Origin: JANPCX01 sp031431125
Lineage (GTDB): Bacteria > Pseudomonadota > Gammaproteobacteria > Burkholderiales > Burkholderiaceae_C
Assembly (NCBI GenBank): GCA_031431125.1
Contig: JANPCX010000025.1
Coordinates: 1 to 64,000, forward strand
Direction of reading: 5' to 3'
DNA length: 64,000 nucleotides
Part shown: positions 17,376-25,863 of the stretch, in pieces
Position numbering within the stretch: position 1 is the stretch's first letter
Layout of the letters: the number at the start of each line of letters is the position of its first letter
The notes under the pieces: model-generated
Databases searched by the model: none
The model's input: the letters and a program-made list of their open reading frames with translations, nothing else
What the model was told of the DNA's origin: nothing
Position numbers and translations under genes: made by a program

Positions 17376-17882
17376 TCACCGCTTTGGGAAGATGGTTTCA
17401 ACCTTCTCGCCCAGCACGATCACGTCGGTGCGACGGTTGGCTTGACGTCCTTCCGCGGTGCTGTTGTCAGCCACAGGCGTCGTGAACCCCAAACCAGCAG
17501 CTTGAATACGCGCTTCGCTGACACCACGCGCCACCAAGGCTCGTTTGATGGACGCGGCACGTTGTTCGGACAGGGATTGGTTGAGGGCCGCCGACCCCAC
17601 GTTATCGGTATGGCCCTCGACCAGCACATTGGCTTTGGTGCGTTCGTTCAACGCCTTAGCCAGCAGTGCAATGAAGCCCTGCCCTTCAGACTTGATTTCA
17701 GCTTTGCCGGTATCAAACAGCACCTTGTCGTCGCCGGTGATTTGCACTCCACGTGCAACCTGATTGATCTTCAGTCCCGCATATTCATCCACTTTGGGAG
17801 GAGTGCTACACGCTGACACAGCAAACAACGCCGCCACACCGAAAAGCCAGGCGAAGTTTTTGATTGAGCACATTCTTTTCAT
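17376..17882 (-). CDS. OmpA-family lipoprotein
   Basis: A 168-residue outer-membrane lipoprotein. The signal peptide ends in the lipobox VSAC (LFAVSACST), so Cys would be acylated. Residues 60-168 form the OmpA C-terminal peptidoglycan-binding domain: VLFDTGKAEI, LVEGHTDNVGS, LSEQRAASIKRAL, and the final ANRRTDV. The ATG at 17882 has AGGGA seven bases upstream. It sits between a membrane Ser/Thr kinase and an exported protein on the same strand, suggesting a shared envelope function. Confidence 0.9.
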   Translation of the reverse strand: MKRMCSIKNFAWLFGVAALFAVSACSTPPKVDEYAGLKINQVARGVQITGDDKVLFDTGKAEIKSEGQGFIALLAKALNERTKANVLVEGHTDNVGSAALNQSLSEQRAASIKRALVARGVSEARIQAAGLGFTTPVADNSTAEGRQANRRTDVIVLGEKVETIFPKR

Positions 17883-18127
17883 GAAATTCCCTTTTGAAAC
17901 ATTTTTGACAATTGAAAATTCTGGAACCGGCTTGCTGTCGAGATGAACAGCGCCTCCCACACAGCGATAAACCGCGGCGACATGCTATCAAAGCCGCCGC
18001 AGTGGCGACTCTCCAAGACCCCAACAGAAAAAAGCCGAATGCGGTGGCGCTGCTGCAACACGCCCTCTTGCCCACCTCGTTCGCAGTGATTGCGAGCCCC
18101 TGATGGCCAGCGCACGGTCGATTCGTC

Positions 18128-20287
18128 TCAGTCAAACTTGTGGCTGATGACCACCACCTCGCCTTTGGTCACTTGCACAAGTTTGGTCACCGAAGAGCCG
18201 TTGGGGTTGGAGATTTCTATTTGGTGTTGCCCTTCCGGCAAATTCAGTTGGGTCAAAGGCGGCGTGCTTCCCACCGGAGACCGGTTGACGCGCACATTGC
18301 CCCAAGGGGTGACTTTCAGCGCAACCGTGCCCATTTCAACCGGTGCAGGCGGCTTGTTTTCAGTCAAGCTGGCAGTGGGCGCTTCTGTTTTTGTCGCCTC
18401 AGGCCGTGGGCGAATCACCAGCGGTGCAGGGCTTGTGTTCGCATTGGCGGCTGGCGGGGCAGGTGCAGGTTTGACAGCGTTGTCGGGCTCCGGGGTCGGT
18501 CGCACCGCCGCAGTCGCACTTGTTTTCGCTGGGACGGTAGCGTCAGAAGCGGATGACGCACTGCCCTGTGCCGCAGGCGGCGAGACAGACGTGGGCTGTG
18601 CTGCCGGTGCTGCTGGCACGCTCAAACTGGCTAGCAAGGCGCGCGCCTCGGTGGCGTGTTCACCTTGGGGGTGAACAGCGAGATAGGCCTGCAAACTCGC
18701 CACCGTTCGCTCATTCTTCGCGGTCTCCCAACTCTTTTTCTCGGCGACAGAGATCACGGACTTCTCAGGCACCAGCTTGCCGGACGACAACAGCCCAATG
18801 CCCGCGAGCATCGCCACGGCGGCGGTAGTCGCCGCCGCCAGGGTCCAAAACAACCTGCGGTTGTTCGTCCGCGCTGTCGGTGCAGGGTCTTGCTCAGCAA
18901 CACGGTAGGCAGCCGGTGGTTGCCAGCGCCCTTTGTCGGCGTGCTCGTCTAGCGCTGATTCTTTAGAAAACAACACCCGCGACTTTGATGGCGCGGCAGT
19001 CTCGGCAGCAGGCTGTGCAGGCAGGTCACCGCTGGGGGGGCAGGTGACGGTTGTGAGCGCAAGCGAATCGTCGGGCGCGACCGATGGTGTTTGGGCTGTG
19101 GAGGAGGCGGTCGTGATCGCAGACAGCGTGCTCTGGCGCTGCTTCAAGAAATCCTTCAGATCGTCGGACACCCTGTTCGCAGGTGCAGTTGGGGCAGCGG
19201 AGGGCGGGTTGCCGGGCAAGTTGATCAGCGAGTCCGCAAGGCGCACGGTCGTGACCTCTGCGACGTCGGAATCCGCAGTCACTGCTGGAGCTTGGCCGCC
19301 CGGTGGAGGATGTGCGATCCCGCCGACGACGTCTTGAGACTCATCGAACATGTCCAGCGGCATCGCATCCGATGCGGACCACGCTGAAAATGCGGACGCT
19401 GTAAAACCCTCTACGCCCAGCATACTCTTGAGTTCCGCGATCGATTGCGGCCTGTCCTCAGGCCGCACAGAAAGCGCCTGATGCACACCTCGCAAAAACT
19501 GTGCGCTGTATCCGGGGTATTGCGTGGGCGTGAGGATCCGAATGGGGTCATTGATCATGCGGGCCACGGATGTAGCCGGCACTTTGCCCGTGATCGCCCT
19601 GTACAACATGGCACCCAATTGGTAAATGTCGGTCCAGGCCCCTTGGGGCGTGGCGCCGTCATCGGCATACTGTTCGATAGGCGCATAGCCCGGCTTGAGT
19701 ACCATGGTCAAGGCCTGCGTCATGTCGCCAATGATGCGTCGTGCCGCGCCAAAATCCAGCAACACTGGCATGCCCGACGCACTCAAAAGAACGTTGTCAG
19801 GTGCAATGTCTCGGTGAAAACAATCGGCGGCGTGCAGCATCTCCAGCCCATCCAGGATGGGACTGAGCATGGTCGTCAGCCAACGCTCATCAATGCGGTG
19901 CGACTGTTCAGCCAAAAACGCACGGAAGGTCTGGCCTTCATAGTGACGCATGACCATGTAGGCCGTCCCGTTTTCCTCAAAGAAACGGTACACATGAACC
20001 AGCGCAGGGTGAGAAAACTTGGCCAGCAAGCGCGCTTCATTGATGAAACTTCGCAAGCCCGCATCAAAGGCGTCCCTGTGTTCGGGGTGAACTTGAATTT
20101 GATTGACTCCCCCCCTGCTCGCCAGCACAGAAGGGATGTACTCCTTGATCGCAACGGTGCGGTCCAGGCCCGCGTCATAGGCCCGGTAAACAATGCCGAA
20201 GCCGCCTTCTCCCAACACGCCCTGCAAGTGGTATTCACGCACCTGGACGCCCGGCGCCAGTCGGTTCGCGGAACCAGTCAGTTCCAT
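18128..20287 (-). CDS. Membrane Ser/Thr protein kinase with PEGA-like C-terminus
   Basis: A 719-residue Hanks-type kinase. The N-terminal kinase domain has a Gly loop at 26-31 (GEGGFG), Lys48 in VAIKEY, HRD at 158-160 in CFHRDIAPDNVLL and DFG at 178-180. A long Ala/Pro/Thr-rich linker follows, then a single transmembrane helix (FWTLAAATTAAVAMLAGIGL), then an outside region ending in a PEGA-like domain (VRVNRSPVGSTPPLTQLNLP, IEISNPNGSS). The ATG at 20287 lacks a strong ribosome-binding site. Downstream on the same strand are the OmpA lipoprotein (245 bases on) and an exported protein. No type VI secretion genes or partner phosphatase are in the window. Confidence 0.9.
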   Translation of the reverse strand: MELTGSANRLAPGVQVREYHLQGVLGEGGFGIVYRAYDAGLDRTVAIKEYIPSVLASRGGVNQIQVHPEHRDAFDAGLRSFINEARLLAKFSHPALVHVYRFFEENGTAYMVMRHYEGQTFRAFLAEQSHRIDERWLTTMLSPILDGLEMLHAADCFHRDIAPDNVLLSASGMPVLLDFGAARRIIGDMTQALTMVLKPGYAPIEQYADDGATPQGAWTDIYQLGAMLYRAITGKVPATSVARMINDPIRILTPTQYPGYSAQFLRGVHQALSVRPEDRPQSIAELKSMLGVEGFTASAFSAWSASDAMPLDMFDESQDVVGGIAHPPPGGQAPAVTADSDVAEVTTVRLADSLINLPGNPPSAAPTAPANRVSDDLKDFLKQRQSTLSAITTASSTAQTPSVAPDDSLALTTVTCPPSGDLPAQPAAETAAPSKSRVLFSKESALDEHADKGRWQPPAAYRVAEQDPAPTARTNNRRLFWTLAAATTAAVAMLAGIGLLSSGKLVPEKSVISVAEKKSWETAKNERTVASLQAYLAVHPQGEHATEARALLASLSVPAAPAAQPTSVSPPAAQGSASSASDATVPAKTSATAAVRPTPEPDNAVKPAPAPPAANANTSPAPLVIRPRPEATKTEAPTASLTENKPPAPVEMGTVALKVTPWGNVRVNRSPVGSTPPLTQLNLPEGQHQIEISNPNGSSVTKLVQVTKGEVVVISHKFD

Positions 20288-20395
20288 AGGAATGGCATCA
20301 CACTGAACACCCAGGATGGCCCGGGAAGGTATCGGACACTCATCGTTGTTCCCACGCGCACCACCCCTCAAGTTGAGTGGATTCTTCTCCGAATT

Positions 20396-21163
20396 TCAAC
20401 GCTCCGCACTTTCGGACGAATAGGCCTGCGGATCAATGCGCCGCATCTCTGACTCGATCCAACTTTCTACCTCACGCATCAGCTCGTCGGGCTCTCGGCC
20501 GGCAGAGGGAATCATGGGGCCGACCGACACATCCACCACGCCGGGCCGCAACACAAAAGATTTGCGCGGCCAACACTTGGCCGAGTTCACCGCGATGGGT
20601 AATACGGCCGCACCGGTGGCCACGGCCAAACGTGTGCCACCTGATTTGTACGTGCCCTGCTGGCCTCGCGCGATGCGTGTGCCTTCGGGAAACATGATGA
20701 CCCAGGTGCCATGGCTCATGTGTTTGCGGCCTTGTTCGGCCACGCGATTCCATGCTTCAGCACGTTTGCTGCGGTCAATGTGGATCATGTCCATGCGCGC
20801 CATGGCCCAACCGAAGAAGGGGATGTAAAGCAACTCGCGCTTGAACACATAGGCCAGCGGGCGCGGCATGAGGCAAGGAAAGGCGAAGGTTTCCCAAGTG
20901 CTTTGGTGTTTGGGCAGCAAAACAATGGCGCTTTTTTTATCGGCGCTTTCCAGGTTGTCCCACCCCAGCACCCGGTAGCGCACGCCGCAAATCACCTTGG
21001 CACCCCAAATGGCGGTGCGCAGCCAGCCAACACAGGCCCAGTAGAGTCGGTCGCCCCGCACAAAGATGGAAAAAATCAGCACAGCGGTGGCCCAAGGAAT
21101 GACGGTGACCGTCATCCATACAAACAAGAGTGCCGAGCGCAGCACGGCCAACAAATAAGCCAT
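20396..21163 (-). CDS. 1-acylglycerol-3-phosphate acyltransferase (PlsC family)
   Basis: A 255-residue inner-membrane acyltransferase of phospholipid synthesis. The catalytic motif appears as PKHQSTWETF (H-x4-E in place of the usual H-x4-D) and the acceptor site as MFPEGTRIARGQQG. An N-terminal hydrophobic segment anchors it. Its ATG overlaps the stop of the GmhB-like gene by one base (TGATG), so it is translationally coupled in the glyQ-glyS-gmhB-plsC operon. A second PlsC-family gene lies at 52963-53697. Confidence 0.9.
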   Translation of the reverse strand: MAYLLAVLRSALLFVWMTVTVIPWATAVLIFSIFVRGDRLYWACVGWLRTAIWGAKVICGVRYRVLGWDNLESADKKSAIVLLPKHQSTWETFAFPCLMPRPLAYVFKRELLYIPFFGWAMARMDMIHIDRSKRAEAWNRVAEQGRKHMSHGTWVIMFPEGTRIARGQQGTYKSGGTRLAVATGAAVLPIAVNSAKCWPRKSFVLRPGVVDVSVGPMIPSAGREPDELMREVESWIESEMRRIDPQAYSSESAER

Positions 21164-21771
21164 CAGGTCAGGGCCCCGTGTTCGGAATCGGTGATGTCAG
21201 ACAAACCTTTGGCAGCCCGTTCGCGGCGAATCAAAAATTCGGCAAAGGCCATCAGGTCGTCGTGGACTGCGGCTTGAGGCGCATGGGCCAGCAAAGCGGC
21301 GAGTTCAGCGTCGCTGCGCAATCCCCCACGGCCACGGCGCAGCACATGGGCCTGGCAACCCGCTGCCTGGCAAGCTTGCAGGTCCTTCAGACTTTCACCG
21401 ACTGCGGGAATGTTTTCAGGGTCCATGCCATAACGTTTGGCAATGTCGAGCAACAAACCCGGCAAAGGCTTGCGGCACTCACATTGGTCTTCGGGGGTGT
21501 GGGGGCAGAAGAAAACACCGTCCACCCGGCCTCCAACACGGGCCAGTTGTTGGTGCATTTTGAAGTGCACGCTGTTGAGCGAGGCCATGTCGATCAGGCC
21601 GCGGCCCAAACCCGCTTGGTTGGTGGCCACCACCACATGCCAGCCCGCGTGATTGAGTTTGGAGACAGCCTCCAGCGCACCAGGAATCGGCACCCATTCT
21701 TCCGGCGCTTTGACGTGGTCATCGCGGTACTGGTTGAGCGTGCCGTCGCGGCCGACGATGACGAGCTTCAT
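21163..21771 (-). CDS. GmhB-like HAD phosphatase lacking the nucleophilic Asp
   Basis: A 202-residue homologue of D-glycero-D-manno-heptose 1,7-bisphosphate 7-phosphatase (LPS core heptose synthesis). The zinc loop FFCPHTPEDQCECRKP and motif II VVVATNQAGLGRG are intact. Motif I reads VIVGRDGTLN: Gly7 stands where DRDG enzymes have the nucleophilic Asp, while the second Asp (residue 9) remains. Motif IV reads VGESLKD instead of the usual VGD. The start at 21771 (AAAGG upstream) gives the usual N-terminus; an ATG at 21804 overlaps the glyS stop (ATGA) and is an alternative. Catalytic activity is doubtful or uses another mechanism. Confidence 0.85.
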   Translation of the reverse strand: MKLVIVGRDGTLNQYRDDHVKAPEEWVPIPGALEAVSKLNHAGWHVVVATNQAGLGRGLIDMASLNSVHFKMHQQLARVGGRVDGVFFCPHTPEDQCECRKPLPGLLLDIAKRYGMDPENIPAVGESLKDLQACQAAGCQAHVLRRGRGGLRSDAELAALLAHAPQAAVHDDLMAFAEFLIRRERAAKGLSDITDSEHGALT

Positions 21772-21800
21772 GGCGTAACCTTTGCCGTCAGAGTTGCGGT

Positions 21801-23909
21801 TCATGAGGCCAACTTGGACAGGTCGGCCACACGGTTCATGGCAGCGTGCAATTGGCCCAGCAAGGCCAGTCGATTAGCACGCAAAGCGGGGTCTTCCGCG
21901 TTGACCATCACGGACTCGAAGAAGGCGTCGACGGGGGCTTTGAGGGCGGCCAGGGCTTGCAGCGAGGCGGCGTAGTCGCCCTTCTCAAAGGCGGCGTCAG
22001 CGAGAGGTTTGACTGCCATCAGTGCCACCGACAGTGCGGTCTCGGCGGGCTCGGTCAGCAGCCGCGCATCGACATCCACCAGGGCAGTCGACTCGGACTT
22101 TTTCAAGATGTTGCCAACACGCTTGTTGGCGGCAGCAAGTGCCGGTGCCTCAGGCAGCGCTAGGAAGGCTCGCACAGCAGCAAGGCGTGTTGGGATGGTG
22201 GACCACTTACCAAGTTGCCGGGCGTAGATCGCTGCGTCCACTTCTGCGGCCGAATAGCCACCTTCCTTCAAGTAACCTTTCAAGCGATCGATCAGAAATT
22301 CGTCCAGCTCGACACACCTGTCTTCAAGCAGCCCTGGCGTGAAAGAAGCAAAAGCCAAGCGGGTCAGCTCATAGAAGTGCAGCGGCAGGTCGCGCTCAGT
22401 CAACATACGCGCCACGCCCAGCGCGTGGCGCCGCAAGGCAAACGGATCTTTGTCGCCGCTCGGTAGGTTGCCGATGCCAAACATGCCGACCAGGGTTTCG
22501 AGTTTGTCGGCGAGAGCCGCGGCTACGCCAACGTCGTTGCGGGGCAGCACGTCCCCTGCAAAGCGCGGTTTGTAGTGGTCTTCGATCGCATACACGATGT
22601 CTTCAGTCAGGCCATCGTGGCGTGCGTAGTAGCCGCCCATGATGCCTTGCAGTTCGGGAAACTCACCCACCATGTCAGTCAAAAGATCGGCTTTGGCCAG
22701 CATGGCGGCCTGATCGGCTTTGACTGCAAGCGCGTCGCCACCCAGTTGCCTCCCAATGTTGCGCGCAATCGATCGCACCCGCTCCATCCTCTGCCCTTGT
22801 GTGCCCAGTTTGCCGTGGTACACCACCTTGGCCAAACCTGGCACCCGGTCTTCGAGGGTCTTCTTGCGGTCTTGCTCAAAGAAAAACTTGGCATCGGCCA
22901 AACGCGGTCGCACCACCCGTTCATTGCCTTCGATCACGCGGCTCGGATCAGCGGGGTTGACGTTGCTGACCACCAAAAACTTGTTCGTCAGCTTGCCGTT
23001 TGCATCCAACAGCGGAAAGTATTTTTGGTTGGCCTTCATCGTCAGGATGAGGCACTCCTGGGGCACCGCAAGAAACTCTTCTTCAAACTGGCAGACGAGC
23101 ACATGGGGGCGTTCGACCAGGCCGGTCACTTCGTCCACTAAAGCGGCGTCGTCAATCGGTGTGAGGCCTTGGCTGTGGGCTGCTGCGTTGAGTTGGCGCA
23201 CGACCTCGCCGTGGCGGGCTTCAAAACTCGCGATCACAGCGCCCTGTTCTTTGAGCTGCTCGGCATAGTGGTCGGCATGCTGCAGCACCACGGGGTCCAT
23301 GGTGGCTTCAAAACGGTGGCCGTGGGTGTCGCGGCCCGCCTTCAATCCCAGCAATTCCACAGGCACCACGTCGGCGCCGTAAAGGGCAACCAAACCATGC
23401 GCTGGTCGGACAAAGTTCACACTGGTCCAACCGTCGGCGAGTTGGTACTGCATGACTTTGGGGATCGGCAGTTTGGCCAGGGTGTCGTTCAGGGCGGCTT
23501 GCAAACCGGCCGCAAGCGTCGCGCCTTCAGCCACGGCGTCCAAGAACAGCGCCTCGGCCTTGCCATCGACCACACGCTTTAGCTGCGGCAAACAGCCTGC
23601 GTCTTGGCCGAGGCTGGCGAGTTTTTTCAAGAGCGCAGGTGTGGCTTGGCCTTGTGCATCCAGGCCCACAGCCACCGGCATGAGTTTGTGCGACACCGCT
23701 TTGTCCGCCGCTTGCGGCAGCACACTGCTCAGGTGCAGGGCCAAACGCCGTGGTGAGGCGAAGGAGGTGCTGGCCGAGTGGTCGGTGGTGAGCCCTTGTG
23801 CTTTGAGGGAGTCGGTCAACAGTTGCGCAAACGATGCGCCCAGCTTTTTCAGCGCTTTGGGCGGCAGCTCTTCAACAAACAATTCAACGAGCAGGTTCTT
23901 GGTGGTCAT
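21801..23909 (-). CDS. glyS: Glycyl-tRNA synthetase beta subunit
   Basis: A 702-residue beta subunit of the heterotetrameric bacterial glycyl-tRNA synthetase, which binds tRNA-Gly. The start MTTKNLLVELFVEELPPKAL is the classic GlyS N-terminus; KANQKYFPLLD and FFFEQDRKKTLEDR are family blocks, and the HD-like and C-terminal anticodon-binding parts follow. Its ATG overlaps the glyQ stop by four bases (ATGA), so translation is coupled for balanced subunits. Confidence 0.97.
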   Translation of the reverse strand: MTTKNLLVELFVEELPPKALKKLGASFAQLLTDSLKAQGLTTDHSASTSFASPRRLALHLSSVLPQAADKAVSHKLMPVAVGLDAQGQATPALLKKLASLGQDAGCLPQLKRVVDGKAEALFLDAVAEGATLAAGLQAALNDTLAKLPIPKVMQYQLADGWTSVNFVRPAHGLVALYGADVVPVELLGLKAGRDTHGHRFEATMDPVVLQHADHYAEQLKEQGAVIASFEARHGEVVRQLNAAAHSQGLTPIDDAALVDEVTGLVERPHVLVCQFEEEFLAVPQECLILTMKANQKYFPLLDANGKLTNKFLVVSNVNPADPSRVIEGNERVVRPRLADAKFFFEQDRKKTLEDRVPGLAKVVYHGKLGTQGQRMERVRSIARNIGRQLGGDALAVKADQAAMLAKADLLTDMVGEFPELQGIMGGYYARHDGLTEDIVYAIEDHYKPRFAGDVLPRNDVGVAAALADKLETLVGMFGIGNLPSGDKDPFALRRHALGVARMLTERDLPLHFYELTRLAFASFTPGLLEDRCVELDEFLIDRLKGYLKEGGYSAAEVDAAIYARQLGKWSTIPTRLAAVRAFLALPEAPALAAANKRVGNILKKSESTALVDVDARLLTEPAETALSVALMAVKPLADAAFEKGDYAASLQALAALKAPVDAFFESVMVNAEDPALRANRLALLGQLHAAMNRVADLSKLAS

Positions 23910-24850
23910 GTGCTTGCAGCCTTAGGCGGTTTCTTTTGGTTCTGCAATTCAATCTGCGCCAGCACTTGGGTGGACCAGTCTTTGGGCGCCATGGGGAAAC
24001 CCAAGCGGGCCCGGCTGTCCAGATAACTTTGTGCCACAGCACGAGCCAGGTTGCGAATACGGCCAATGTAGGCAGCGCGTTCGGTCACGCTGATGGCACC
24101 GCGTGCGTCCAGCAAATTGAAGCTGTGGCTGGCCTTGAGCAATTGCTCGAACGCGGGCAGAGCGAGCTGCTGATCCATTAAGTTTTTTGACTGTTTTTCG
24201 TGGGCGGCAAAAGCGGTGAGCAAAAACTCCACATCGCTGTGCTCAAAGTTGTAGGTGCTTTGTTCAACTTCGTTTTGTTTGTAGACGTCGCCGTAACTCA
24301 AACCCTCGGTCCATGTGAGGTTGTAGACGTTGTCCACGCCCTGCAAATACATGGCCAGGCGCTCCAGGCCGTAGGTGATCTCCCCAGTGATGGGTTTGCA
24401 GTCAATGCCGCCAACTTGCTGGAAGTAGGTGAACTGCGTGACCTCCATGCCGTTGAGCCACACCTCCCAACCCAATCCCCAGCAGCCAAGGGTGGGGTTC
24501 TCCCAGTCGTCTTCGACAAAACGAATGTCGTTGGCTTTGAGATCGAAGCCGAGGGCTTCAAGGGAGCCGAGGTACAGCTCCAAGATATTGGCCGGTGCAG
24601 GCTTGAGCACCACCTGGTACTGGTAGTAATGCTGCAAGCGATTGGGGTTCTCGCCATAACGGCCATCTTTGGGACGGCGGCTGGGCTGCACATAGGCGGC
24701 CTTCCAGGGTTCAGGGCCTATGGCGCGCAAAAAGGTGGCCGTGTGGCTGGTGCCCGCGCCGACTTCCATGTCATAGGGTTGCAACAAGGCACAGCCTTGT
24801 TGGCCCCAGTAGTCTTGCAAGCGCAGGATGATTTGCTGGAAGGTCAGCAT
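23906..24850 (-). CDS. glyQ: Glycyl-tRNA synthetase alpha subunit
   Basis: A 314-residue class II synthetase catalytic subunit, activating glycine with ATP. The start MLTFQQIILRLQDYWGQQGC, the AGTSHTATFLRAIGPE block, VQPSRRPKDGRYGENPNRLQ (motif 2 region) and GLERLAMYLQG (motif 3) are diagnostic. First gene of the leftward operon glyQ-glyS-gmhB-like-plsC. The 446-bp region upstream carries a large palindrome. Confidence 0.97.
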   Translation of the reverse strand: MLTFQQIILRLQDYWGQQGCALLQPYDMEVGAGTSHTATFLRAIGPEPWKAAYVQPSRRPKDGRYGENPNRLQHYYQYQVVLKPAPANILELYLGSLEALGFDLKANDIRFVEDDWENPTLGCWGLGWEVWLNGMEVTQFTYFQQVGGIDCKPITGEITYGLERLAMYLQGVDNVYNLTWTEGLSYGDVYKQNEVEQSTYNFEHSDVEFLLTAFAAHEKQSKNLMDQQLALPAFEQLLKASHSFNLLDARGAISVTERAAYIGRIRNLARAVAQSYLDSRARLGFPMAPKDWSTQVLAQIELQNQKKPPKAAST

Positions 24851-24897
24851 GTCGGGTTCCGGGGAATGTGTTTCAAGGTTCAGCGAGTTGCCAGGCT

Positions 24898-25060
24898 AGT
24901 ACTGCGCTTCACCAAAACGGTGACAAATGAAATCGATGGATTCGTTCGCCAGGCTAGGCGCAAACCACAGAGATACCCCGTTGGTATCGCGCGGATTTGC
25001 AACGACGCATGGCGAACGAAGACGCGATTTCATGTCATTTTTTTGGTGAAACGCAGTACT
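24898..25060. repeat. 163-bp imperfect palindrome (MITE-like)
   Basis: Inverted ends AGTACTGCGCTTCACCAAAA and, on the other strand, AGTACTGCGTTTCACCAAAA differ at one position in 20. Similarity continues inward (ATGAAATCG, TTCGTTCGCCA) to a central hairpin, GATACC at 24972-24977 with GGTATC at 24983-24988. The symmetry centre is about 24979. No open frame lies inside. It sits between glyQ and the cysteine dioxygenase gene. A non-autonomous transposable element or a structured RNA or DNA site would both fit. Confidence 0.8.
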
Positions 25061-25296
25061 GGGTCATGGGGCCGCAGCGGAGCAGCAGGCGGTGGATTTT
25101 AGAGGTGCAGTGATGGCCCACCCCGAATAACGCCAATTTCGAGCCGCGAGGGCGATTTGTATGTCAACAGATCCGGGCCCGCGCCCCGTCAAACGTTGCA
25201 GGCCAGTTGACACCCCAGCACCCGGCTAGGCAGCTATTCTCGAACCATGGGACCGCCGCTGCGGGCTGACCTTGTTCAGATGGAGACGCAAACGCC

Positions 25297-25857
25297 ATGG
25301 CGCTGGACGAACTGATTCATTGCGTGCAAAGAACCAAAACACGGCGCTTGGGTGACTGTGACTCTTTCATGGCGGTTCAACGCGCACTGCTGGACTGGGT
25401 GGCAGAACGACCGCCCACTGGCCTGATTGGTGACAGCGCAACTCAAACACCCTACCGCCGTCGGCTGCTGAACAGCCCTCAAGACGATTTTCAGATCGTC
25501 CAGGTTTACTGGGCACCAGGGCAAATCAGCCCCATCCATGACCACCAAGGCGTTGTTGGCGCAGTGGCCGCGTTGCAAGGACATTCTGTCGAAGTGAAGT
25601 ACAGCGTGACTGACGATGCAGGCGAGCGCGTGTATTTGAGGGTCGAGGAACAAACCGAGTTGTGCGAGCGAGTCGCCTCCCCCATTTACCCGGACGAGCC
25701 GGGTCAACTGCACTGCATGCGCAACCCCTCAACAACCGAGCCCTCGGTGACGGTCCATGTTTACCTTCGTCCTGTGCTTCGTTTCAATCAATACCAGCCC
25801 CAGCCGGGTGGCTGGTACCAGCGGGTGCCCACGTTGTTGTGGTTCGACGCCCACTGA
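25297..25857 (+). CDS. Cysteine dioxygenase-like cupin
   Basis: A 186-residue cupin of the cysteine dioxygenase type I family, which oxidises cysteine (or 3-mercaptopropionate) to the sulfinate with ferrous iron. Metal ligands are His-x-His in SPIHDHQGVVG and His in GQLHCMRNP. The family's VKYSVTDDAGE region is present. It lies alone, converging on lnt with only six bases between stops. Exact thiol substrate is undecided. Confidence 0.88.
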   Translation: MALDELIHCVQRTKTRRLGDCDSFMAVQRALLDWVAERPPTGLIGDSATQTPYRRRLLNSPQDDFQIVQVYWAPGQISPIHDHQGVVGAVAALQGHSVEVKYSVTDDAGERVYLRVEEQTELCERVASPIYPDEPGQLHCMRNPSTTEPSVTVHVYLRPVLRFNQYQPQPGGWYQRVPTLLWFDAH

Positions 25858-25863
25858 GGGCCG

